Positions 36,638 through 44,126 of a stretch of DNA of 64,000 nucleotides are shown piece by piece. The translations under genes and the position numbers were made by a program. How positions within the stretch are numbered: position 1 is the stretch's first letter; every line of letters starts with the position of its first letter. The notes under the pieces were generated by a model. It saw nothing but the letters and a program-made list of their open reading frames with translations, searched no databases and was not told the origin of the DNA. Source of the stretch: Sodalis glossinidius str. 'morsitans' (lineage in GTDB: Bacteria; Pseudomonadota; Gammaproteobacteria; Enterobacterales; Enterobacteriaceae); contig NC_007712.1 of the NCBI RefSeq assembly GCF_000010085.1, positions 3,100,001 to 3,164,000 on the forward strand. Reading direction: 5' to 3'.

Positions 36638-37006
36638 CTATTGTGTCGACTCGCCGTTCACTATATAGATCAACATTCCCCAAAAGATAATGCCGCTTGG
36701 TGCGGTATCGTCGTCCTACCACAGCAGGATGTCGTCCGGGCGCGTCGAGATTTTCCAGATATTTTTCCGGCCGCAGCCGCGCAGCCACCGCAAAGAGAGA
36801 TCTTCGCCAATCTGGATGACCACAATACTGCCGTCCCGCGGCTTTGCCGCCGGGTCGATCACCAGTAGAGCACCGGCGCGGATGCCGCAGGTAGCGATCG
36901 CCTCGCAGGCGCGCATCAAATAGGTGGCTTTTGTTTCGCCATAGTAGAGGGTCTCCAGCAGGACCCGATGTCCGTTATTCGCCAGGTTAGAAGGACGTTC
37001 ATTCAT
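36638..37006 (-). pseudogene. small S24 (LexA/UmuD-fold) peptidase-like gene with one in-frame stop
   Basis: The ATG at 37006 (AGGAGG 6 nt upstream) gives MNERPSNLANNGHRVLLETL, then AIATCGIRAGALLVIDPAAK and RDGSIVVIQIGEDLSLRWL, an S24-like core without the DNA-binding domain. A TAG after DDILLW (36716-36718) is followed in the same frame by DDDTAPSGIIFWGMLIYIVN and a stop at 36638-36640. A single nonsense change therefore seems to be the only damage. The expected Ser-Met nucleophile site is not evident, so activity is doubtful. Confidence 0.55.
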
Positions 37007-37216
37007 CGCTACCTCCTCATGAGTGATGTATATATACAGGCTAGTATAAAAAGCGGTTTCTGTGAAATTAGTGGGCGCTCGCAAGCGATATAGTTCAAAC
37101 AAATACGTCTCGGAACGCTTAAAAATCCGCCGGCGCCACGTTTTCCATGTCATCCCGACCATAAGCGACAAACGAGGAAAAGAGAAAAAGCTACAGGTGG
37201 AGGCCATAGGGAAGTC

Positions 37217-37717
37217 TCAGACTTCAGACGGCAGAGGATAGGCGAAAGGCCACCGGGGACGGTGCGAAGAATAAGGGGCAACTGCAAACAATTGCCGGCT
37301 GGCGGGGGTCCGATCCACCGAGTGATGCAGCGTCATTCCCTCAATCAGCGCATCCAGCGCCCGGGCGGTGGGAAGATCGAAAAAGCGCAACAGCGCACGC
37401 TGACTGCGGGCCATCCAGTCCTGCATCACCGGTTTCAGCTCGGGATGTCGGCTGCCGTAAAGGTACAATTCATAGCTCAACAGTAAATTGCGCCCCCGCG
37501 TAGTCTCGTCGCTGCAGATGATATCCACGATAGCATCCCCCACCTCGTCAGCGCTGCGGGCCAGCCCGAGCCGAGCCACATAATCCGCCGACATCGCGAC
37601 TGCAAACTGGCTGAACGCTTCTTTCAGCAGTTGTTGCATACCCGCGAAATAATACGTCATCGACCCCAGCGGCACATCGGCGGCGGTGGCTATTTTGCGA
37701 TGAGTAATTTTCCCCAT
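37217..37717 (-). pseudogene. RcdA/YbjK-like TetR regulator, 5' truncated
   Basis: ITHRKIATAADVPLGSMTYY then FAGMQQLLKEAFSQFAVAMS is the helix-turn-helix of a TetR protein, but the first 25-30 residues are missing because the gene runs into a ybjJ fragment. The C-terminal domain continues to DALIEGMTLHHSVDRTPASR and then loses similarity. In E. coli rcdA and ybjJ are divergent neighbours, as here. Confidence 0.7.
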
Positions 37718-38078
37718 TCAATGGCATCTGTTGCTGATTGCAGGTATCGCGCTGCCGACGGTTCCCTGGGGATGGCGTGCGATCCCGGCCGGTACGGGTC
37801 AGGCCCAGGCGGCGGCAGAAAAGCGGCGCAGCGAATCGCTGCTGAAAGTGATGAAAAACCGTCAGTTGCTAATGATAGGCGTCATCGTGCTGGCGATGGA
37901 GCTGGCGGAAGGCTCGGCCAGCGATTGGCTGCTGCTGCTAATGGTGGATGGGCGCGGTTTCAACGCCACGTCCGGTTCGCTGATTTACGCCGGCTTCGCG
38001 CTGGCGATGGTCGCACTCGCTATCTCCCTGGCGCCGGCGATGTGGGAATTCTCGCTGCCGGCCACGGCGCGACCCTGA
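37718..38078 (+). pseudogene. ybjJ: YbjJ-like MFS transporter, internal fragment
   Basis: LLIAGIALPTVPWGWRAIPA then GTGQ, LLMIGVIVLAMELAEGSASD and WLLLLMVDGRGFNATSGSLI and YAGFALAM match the middle of E. coli YbjJ. The first six membrane segments are deleted, as is the sequence after the eighth. The fragment starts directly at the truncated tetR-type gene. Confidence 0.75.
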
Positions 38079-38099
38079 CGGCAAAGAGAGGAGACGACA

Positions 38100-38578
38100 A
38101 TGAAAGAAAAAGCGGCGATGGGGTTGCTTTACCACCCCTGAGGAGATCCGCGACTTAGTCAGGCGCGGCAGGCGGCCAAAGTGACGCTATGGCAGTATAA
38201 CCAATGCGATCCACGGGACGACGCGAGGCGTCAACGCCTGCTGAAGAGCCTGCTGAAGAGCCTGCTGGGCAGCAGCAGCGAAGGATTATGTATAGAGCCG
38301 CCGTTTAACTGCGACATGGCTACAATATTCACCTAGGCGCACAGGTTTATGCCAACGTCAATCTGGTCATCCTCGACTGCGCATCGATCACCATCGGCAA
38401 TAACGTTTGTATAGGCGGCGGCGTGACTATCTTGCCGGACGTCACCATCGGCGACAATAAGGTTATCGGTGCCAGTATCGTGGTCACGCGGGATATACCG
38501 GCTTCGGTACTGGCGTTCGGTAATCCTTGCCGGGTGGCACGCCCCTTAACGCCGCAGGACGTCGGTCACGACCGCTAA
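38100..38578 (+). pseudogene. maltose/galactoside O-acetyltransferase (Maa/LacA-like), decayed
   Basis: Pieces in shifting frames: LLGSSSEGLCIEPPFNCD, YNIHLGAQVYANVNLVILDC and ASITIGNNVCIGGGVTILPD and VTIGDNKVIGASIVVTRDIP, the left-handed beta-helix hexapeptide repeats of Maa/LacA. The catalytic-His loop between IGNN and IGGG is missing. The start region contains a triple CTGCTGAAGAGC-type repeat (38239-38268). Confidence 0.75.
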
Positions 38579-38641
38579 AACGTCCCGCGCCGGCGCCAAA
38601 CGCGCATTCGCCAATTCGCCCCATCATGGACAGGCAAGGGT

Positions 38642-39451
38642 TTACTCCGCCGTGGCTTTCCCGTCATGGGTCGCCGGCGCCGGAGAGACTTTTGGCCGAT
38701 CCTCACGAGCGCGGCGGTCTTGCCTGACGCCGCTGCTGGCGTGAGTGCCGCTGCCGTCGCGAGGGTCACCGCTGTTCTCATGACTGGCGCCCTTGCTATC
38801 ATGGCTGGTGCCGCGGCGGCGGCTTAATGCGTCCTGGGTACCGCTTTGCAGAGAAAGCGGTTCACCGCTCTCTGACTGGCCGACAAATTGCCCGCCGCGC
38901 TGTATGGTCATACCGGCGCAGCGGCTGACGCCGTGCAGTTCGCCGTGCTCCAGAATATCCAAGGTCGTGGCACAACAGGTGCCTTCCACCTTGCCATCGA
39001 TAATGATCTCAGGCGCCAGCAACTCCCCTTCGACCTGGCCCGCATGCATCACATGGATAGCCCCTTCTTTGACGCGAATATTGCCGGTAATTTTGCCCCA
39101 GATATGGATATCGCCTTCAATATCGATATCGCCGGTAAACACGGCGCTTTTGGCAATCAAGGTAGCGTGCTGTTTTTCCAGCCGCGGAGAAGCGCCTGCA
39201 GGCATGGGCGCAGGCTCCGGCGGAAGCGACGCTTGCGCAGGCATTTTTTTTCCAAACATAGTCCGGTTTCCCACCCTCGTTTTGACAAAATATAGGCCTA
39301 ACAGACCCAGCGCGGCGCAAGCTGCCGCGGCGCACAACAGCGTTTTGTCCGTCAGATACGCCGCCAGCGCCAGGATCCACCCTGCCCAGACGCCATTCAG
39401 ACACAGACCGTCTGGGCACCGTCGTTTTGTTTTTCTGTTCATTCTCTTCAT
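38642..39451 (-). CDS. bactofilin-family protein with N-terminal membrane anchor
   Basis: 269 residues, apparently intact. Two hydrophobic segments (about residues 17-36 and 38-57) precede a bactofilin core: SAVFTGDIDIEGDIHIWGKI then TGNIRVKEGAIHVMHAGQVE and LLAPEIIIDGKVEGTCCATT, the beta-helix repeats of PF04519. The C-terminal 80 residues are Ser/Gly/Asp-rich and disordered. Bactofilins polymerise at the membrane and organise cell-shape or envelope enzymes. Similar two-TM versions occur in Enterobacterales. Confidence 0.85.
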   Translation of the reverse strand: MKRMNRKTKRRCPDGLCLNGVWAGWILALAAYLTDKTLLCAAAACAALGLLGLYFVKTRVGNRTMFGKKMPAQASLPPEPAPMPAGASPRLEKQHATLIAKSAVFTGDIDIEGDIHIWGKITGNIRVKEGAIHVMHAGQVEGELLAPEIIIDGKVEGTCCATTLDILEHGELHGVSRCAGMTIQRGGQFVGQSESGEPLSLQSGTQDALSRRRGTSHDSKGASHENSGDPRDGSGTHASSGVRQDRRAREDRPKVSPAPATHDGKATAE

Positions 39452-39589
39452 TTCCGGCGCCGCGCCAGAAGTCGTCAGCGGGCGCTATCGCGGCAACTAT
39501 ACCGGATAGTCCACCGCCACGAAGCGTGAATAAGCCCCGGTGAAGAGGGGGTTTCGCCCTATTTCCCACGTCAATGCAGCGCGCCGGCC

Positions 39590-40216
39590 CCACGCGAATA
39601 TAGCTGGTAGTGGTTAAGGCGGTGCGGATTAACGTCTTTACGGCGTCAAGTTGGGTCGCCAACGCCATACTGGGCGCACCGGGATGCGCCGCCGCCATCT
39701 CCGGCAAATAGGGTAAATGGACAAATCCGCCGCGCATGGGGGTTGCCGGCTGGCGATATAGTGGCAAAGACCGTAAAAAATCGCGTTACAATTACAGGTA
39801 CCGGCGGTCTGGGAAACAGAGGCGGGGATCCCCTGTCGGCGCAGCGCCCGCACCATGGCCTTGATGGGCAACGTGGAAAAATAGCCGGCGGGTCTCTGCG
39901 GGAAAATCGGTTCATCCACCGGCTGCTGGCCGGCGTTATCGGGAATACGCGCGTCGACAATATTAATCGCCACCCGCTCCAACGTGATATCGACACGGCC
40001 GCCGGCCTGACCGAGGCAAAGGACCAGCGACGAACGCAGCGCCGTCAGCATTTGAAACAACGCCGGGTTAACCCGCCCGATTACGCACGGCAGTTGGCGC
40101 GCCACCAGCGTCGCTCCATCCACCTGTTCTCCATCCAGCCTGCGCGCGACTTCCCAGGAAGGGTTCAGGCTTTCACCATCAAAAAGTTCGATACCGGTTA
40201 CAAGTACAACTGACAT
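39590..40216 (-). pseudogene. pcp: pyrrolidone-carboxylate peptidase, frameshifted near the C-terminus
   Basis: MSVVLVTGIELFDGESLNPS then GQAGGRVDITLERVAINIVD with catalytic Glu region, and SQTAGTCNCNAIFYGL with the catalytic Cys. In a run of five C at about 39735 the frame is lost; the correct continuation MRGGFVHLPYLPEMAAAHPG with catalytic His follows one base off, ending QLDAVKTLIRTALT without a nearby stop. It would remove N-terminal pyroglutamate. Confidence 0.85.
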
Positions 40217-40310
40217 GGCGCCTCTCCTATCACCTCGCGTTATCGCAGCATGATAGCCGGAGAACAAACAATTCTTGAAATGGATAAACAATATTTCTAA
40301 TATTGATTTT

Positions 40311-40997
40311 ATGAATCTTTCAGCCGTGGATCTTAACTTACTGGTGGTGTTTGAGGCCCTGTACGAAACGGGAAACGTCACTCTGGCCGGCAAACGGCTC
40401 AACCGCGCGCAGCCGTCGGTGAGTAATGCATTGGGCCGGTTGCGTCTGCTGTTTCAGGACGAGCTGTTCGTACGCACCGCCGGCGGCATGGTGCCCACCG
40501 AAAAAGCGCAGACGCTGATACCGGCCATCGCTGCGATTCTTGACCAATTGCGCAACACACTCAACCGGGACAGCGCATTTGATCCCGATCGGGCTCACGG
40601 CCGCCGCTTTACGCTGGCCGCCAGCGATTATGCCGATATTGTCCTGATTCCCCATATTGTTCGCCGCCTGCGCCGGCTGGCGCCCGGTATCGATTTGCAC
40701 CTGTGTACGCTGGATCGGGAGCGGATCTATACCCAGTTGGATAATGCACAGGTCGACATCGCTATCGGGGGGCATCTGACGCCGCCGAAACGCATGAGGG
40801 TGGTGCCGCTGTACCGCGAGGATTTTGTCTGCATCGCCGATCGCGCCACTGCATATACACTCCCTACCCCCTGAATTGGCTGACACAGCCTTCAGCCTGG
40901 ATATGGTAAGTGGTCGTGGCGATAGCGCAAGCCGGTGGCTGCAGCAACAACTGCTGCTGGCGGTGCGGCAGATGCAGGCGGAGGAAGCCGAATAGGG
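40311..40997 (+). pseudogene. LysR-family regulator (NodD-like), truncated
   Basis: MNLSAVDLNLLVVFEALYET then GNVTLAGKRLNRAQPSVSNA is a standard LysR helix-turn-helix; the effector domain follows to LYREDFVCIADRATAYTLPT and a stop at 40874. Beyond, in another frame, come LADTAFSLDMVSGRGDSASR and WLQQQLLLAVRQM, the C-terminal end of the family, so about 80 residues are deleted. DNA binding could persist but ligand response cannot. Confidence 0.8.
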
Positions 40998-41041
40998 CTG
41001 ACCGGCGACGCCCAGCAAGCAGCGGACAGAATGTTGCCGGC

Positions 41042-41087
41042 GCCTGTGAGCCTGTGAGCCTGTGAGCCTGTGAGCCTGTGAGCCTGT
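41042..41087. repeat. 8-bp tandem repeat (GCCTGTGA)n
   Basis: GCCTGTGA is repeated about 5.7 times without interruption between the lysR-type relic and yibL. The unit length is not a multiple of three and no gene spans it, so it is a plain microsatellite. Confidence 0.95.
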
Positions 41088-41209
41088 ACCAGGGGGAGCC
41101 GACAACGCCCGACCGGCAACTATGCCGCAGCAAAGCGGCGCGCATCCTGATACACTAAGGACATTACCCCTGATGACATCGGTAAACACGCGGGTACGGA
41201 TCGGATAAC

Positions 41210-41572
41210 ATGAAAGAACAGGAAAAAACAGAAATCAAACGCCTCAGCGACCGTTTGGATGCTTTAAATCATAAAGAGGCAAGCGTCATTGCACAGGGCG
41301 ATCCCGGCATTATGGCGCAGCATCGCGAGGAAAAAACCTCTCTGGAAGCGGAAATTCACCGGTTGAAAAACCTGCGCGTGGCAAAGCTGAGCAAACAAGC
41401 GCAACAGTTACAGACATTATCGTTCAGCCGGCCAATCAGTAAAAAAGAGCAGGCCGACATGGGCGCGCTGAAGAAAAAAGTGCGCGGTCTGGTCGTGGTG
41501 CACCCTATGACGGCGCTTGGGCGGGAGACGGGGCTGAAGGAAGTCACCGGCTACGCCAGCCGTCCCTTTTAA
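41210..41572 (+). CDS. yibL: YibL family protein (DUF2810)
   Basis: 120 residues. MKEQEKTEIKRLSDRLDALN, a long coiled-coil helix, then ISKKEQADMGALKKKVRGLV and VVHPMTALGRETGL match E. coli YibL, a small ribosome-associated protein of uncertain role. Intact. Confidence 0.9.
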   Translation: MKEQEKTEIKRLSDRLDALNHKEASVIAQGDPGIMAQHREEKTSLEAEIHRLKNLRVAKLSKQAQQLQTLSFSRPISKKEQADMGALKKKVRGLVVVHPMTALGRETGLKEVTGYASRPF

Positions 41573-41607
41573 GCACCAGTCTTCAGAGCAGACATGACGC
41601 AACCGCA

Positions 41608-42123
41608 ATGAGCGATCTCCCTTATTTAACCGGTTACCCCGCCGACCTGGTCGACCGCGTTCGTCACCTGATGGCGCAGGGCCGGATCGGCCCCTGGCTG
41701 GAGAGCCGATATCCCGACCGTCATGCTATCCAAACGGATAAAGCGCTGTATCAGTATGTAAGCGAACTAAAACAGCGCTATCTGAAAAACACCTCCGCCC
41801 TCGCCAAGGTCTATTTTGATAACCGGCAAAATCCCATCAAAGGGACGTTGGGCACCAACACGTTCGTCTCTCGCCCTCAAGGCGGCAAGCTTAAAAGCAA
41901 AAACGAAATCCGTATCGCCGCCTTATTCCGCGCCGCGCCGGAAGCATTCCTCAAAATGATTGTGATACATGAGCTGGCCCATCTTAAAGAAAAGGAGCAT
42001 AACAAGTCTTTCTATCAATTATGCTGCCATATGGACCCCCTCTATCATCAATGGGAATTTGATATGCGCGTCTGGCTGACCTGGCGCGAACAAACATCCC
42101 TGCATCATACCGACGGGCAATAG
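41608..42123 (+). CDS. ygjP: YgjP-type metallopeptidase-fold protein
   Basis: 171 residues. GGKLKSKNEIRIAALFRAAP then MIVIHELAHLKEKEHNKSFY holds the zinc motif HELAH and the downstream His of the WLM/SprT-like fold; the text is close to E. coli YgjP. Reported for the family as a nucleotide (UTP) pyrophosphatase or protease-like protein. Intact and 35 nt after yibL. Confidence 0.9.
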   Translation: MSDLPYLTGYPADLVDRVRHLMAQGRIGPWLESRYPDRHAIQTDKALYQYVSELKQRYLKNTSALAKVYFDNRQNPIKGTLGTNTFVSRPQGGKLKSKNEIRIAALFRAAPEAFLKMIVIHELAHLKEKEHNKSFYQLCCHMDPLYHQWEFDMRVWLTWREQTSLHHTDGQ

Positions 42124-42337
42124 CGTAGGGTGGCCATGAGACATCAGCCGCACCAGACAGGAACAGCATTCTTCCGCTACGGCCAAGCTGGCGCTCGTCT
42201 GGCGGTGAACGAGCGCTGGCCCTGCAAAACCCCTGCACGCCGACACCGTTAATGACGCCTTTTTATACTGAACGCTGAGGCAGCGTTTGGTTCCCCCCGA
42301 GAGAAATAACAGGCCCGGTTTCCCCTAACGCGGCTTT

Positions 42338-42796
42338 GTGCCCAGCGCTGAGAATATTTTCCTTTCTCCGACGAACATTGCGCGAAACAACGACGCGTCC
42401 GGCGTATCTGAAATTGAACGCCACCTGCATAATGTTCGTTTGGCGCTACTGCGCTGCACCCTTTCTGTAGGGCTCCCCACTTTCGCCAGGGAAGCCGTTC
42501 GTTATGGCTTGCTCCAGCACGTCGATGAAAAATACCTCTCGGTGTTAAAAACGGCAGGATGCTGCGCTTCGCTAACGCCTTTATTGATCCAGGGCGGCGG
42601 GCTGGTGCTTGATTTCGCCCTTCGCCGAACAACGCCCACAAGCGCGATAACCCGAATAACGGGTATGTTGCTGGTGACCTGGTAAAGCTATCAATTACTG
42701 GCGGGCGACCGCATATCCTCCGTGGCGCCGGCGCTGATTCCCGCTGAGTTTGTTTATGTCCTGTCCAGAGATATCATTCAGTTTTTTTACCCTTGA
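42338..42796 (+). pseudogene. unidentified gene with hydrophobic segments, one in-frame stop
   Basis: From a GTG at 42338 the frame reads HLHNVRLALLRCTLSVGLPT, FAREAVRYGLLQHVDEKYLS and TAGCCASLTPLLIQGGGLVL, then a TAA at 42683-42685. The same frame continues SYQLLAGDRISSVAPALIPA and EFVYVLSRDIIQFFYP to a TGA at 42796. Length and hydrophobic pattern suggest a real former gene. No family recognised; a secreted or membrane protein is possible. Confidence 0.35.
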
Positions 42797-43128
42797 CCGA
42801 TAATGCTTCATCGCAGGCCAGCATCACATAAACCGGCGCAAGCTTCACCTGCTGCCCCACTTCTTGCACCAGACGGGCGGTATCTTTGGCATCGTCGTGT
42901 TCATTCAAATAAGCAATCAACACATCCGTCCCTTCACGGGCGTAGGCAATAGCGACCACACGGCCCATGCCGGAGTCGCCGCCGGTAATGAGGGCTTTTT
43001 TTACCCGCCAGGCGTCCAGAGCCGCGATAGTGATTTTCACCATGATCCGGGCGGGGATCCATCGTCAAAAGGACCAGGAAGGGATGGTTTTGCTCCGGCA
43101 GCGGAGGGAAAGGATAATCAGATGACAT
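42774..43128 (-). pseudogene. YghA-like SDR oxidoreductase, internal deletion
   Basis: The beginning (MSSDYPFPPLPEQNHPF, DHGENHYRGSGRLAGKK) and, after a frameshift, KKALITGGDSGMGRVVAIAY and AREGTDVLIAYLNEHDDAKD are the N-terminal third of YghA-type SDRs with the glycine-rich NADP motif. Right after VQEVGQQVK it jumps to LAPVYVMLACDEA, the C-terminal end. The catalytic Ser-Tyr-Lys region is deleted. Confidence 0.85.
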
Positions 43129-43346
43129 AGGGCGCCTCCTTCAATGACTAAATAGTTAATTAACCAATCAATTAATGATTGGCACGTCTGTAAGCGTAAT
43201 TGAAAAAATAGCGTGGCAAGCCCCTAAAAGAGGCGAGAAGAGGAAAGGGTGGTTTACTACCAGTTGCGTTGCCTGTGAATCTACCGGTTGACGGCCGCAC
43301 CTGCGCAGCCATACGGCTGCATCGCCGGCTACAGACAACCTGGTGG

Positions 43347-43475
43347 TCAGTCCGGTTTATTCTTCGCGGCTGGCGCCAGGGCGTCAAGTTGCTGTTCCGT
43401 CAGTTGCTTGCTCGCTTCATGCAGCTTTGCCAATCCCTCATCGATCGTCGTTTCTTCCGGCTTTTTATCCGTCAT
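43347..43475 (-). CDS. small acidic hypothetical protein
   Basis: 42 residues, MTDKKPEETTIDEGLAKLHE then ASKQLTEQQLDALAPAAKNKPD, with GAGG upstream of the ATG at 43475. Predicted helical and hydrophilic. Unknown function. The stretch 43129-43346 shows nothing else. Confidence 0.45.
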   Translation of the reverse strand: MTDKKPEETTIDEGLAKLHEASKQLTEQQLDALAPAAKNKPD

Positions 43476-43558
43476 GGTATGGCCTCGAATGGAAAAGGAA
43501 AGAAGGTTGCCACGGGCCAGATCACCCTGATGTCGGGCGGCGTGTGCTGTGCGGCCGC

Positions 43559-44038
43559 TCAAGCGCTGCCGCTGACGTCGGTGCCATGCAGGCGGCCAGC
43601 GACATGACTGCCGTGCGCTGCGGTCTGCTCCCGCGTCGGCGGCGCTTTATGATCAAGCTCATGCAAAATGCCGCAATGATGCGTCGCGCGCGCGGCATCG
43701 CAGCGGCCGCGCAAATCGTTAAGCTCCGCCTCCAGCGCCTGTAGCTCCGCCATGCGGGTGCGGACGTGCTCCAAATGCGCCTCAATCAAACCATCGATTG
43801 CGCTACAGCTGGCATCAGGCTCCTGGCGTGCCGCCAACAGTTCGCGGATTTCGTCATGGGTCATCTCCAGCGAATGGCAGCGACGGATAAAGACCAACTG
43901 CTCCAGGTGGCGCTTGTCATAGTGGCGGTAGTTGTTGTTCTGGTCGCGTAGTGCCGCCGGCAGCAGTTGCTCCCGCTCGTAATAACGCACCGTCTCTATC
44001 GGGCAGCCGCCCTGACGGGCCAATTCGCCGATTTTCAT
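43559..44038 (-). CDS. CadR/PbrR-type MerR regulator (Cd/Pb/Zn-responsive)
   Basis: 159 residues. MKIGELARQGGCPIETVRYY with the MerR winged helix, then a dimerisation helix and a metal-binding loop EPDASCSAIDGLIEAHLEHV with Cys, and late CDAARATHHCGILHELDH with further Cys/His. Divergent from the metal ATPase at 44127, with a MerR-type promoter between them. Likely twists the operator DNA to activate the ATPase gene when metal binds. Confidence 0.88.
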   Translation of the reverse strand: MKIGELARQGGCPIETVRYYEREQLLPAALRDQNNNYRHYDKRHLEQLVFIRRCHSLEMTHDEIRELLAARQEPDASCSAIDGLIEAHLEHVRTRMAELQALEAELNDLRGRCDAARATHHCGILHELDHKAPPTREQTAAHGSHVAGRLHGTDVSGSA

Positions 44039-44059
44039 TCCGATCTCCTCAATACTCTC

Positions 44060-44090
44060 TTGACCCTATAGTAGCTTCAGGGTGTTAAAT
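44060..44090 (+). promoter_or_regulatory. MerR-type promoter/operator of the metal ATPase
   Basis: -35 TTGACC (44060-44065), a 19-bp spacer, then -10 TTAAAT (44085-44090). The long spacer is the hallmark of MerR-activated promoters. An imperfect dyad ACCCTATAG/CTTCAGGGT spans 44063-44083, as in CadR/PbrR operators. Confidence 0.8.
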
Positions 44091-44126
44091 TGACAACTAA
44101 CGACAAGCCATCGGGAGACTGCCACC

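Noticed and set aside
39117..39590. Long leftward frame continuing from the pcp tail across the bactofilin gene
   Set aside because: It is the out-of-frame shadow of the bactofilin gene and of intergenic DNA; only its first part (before about 39590) is real pcp text.
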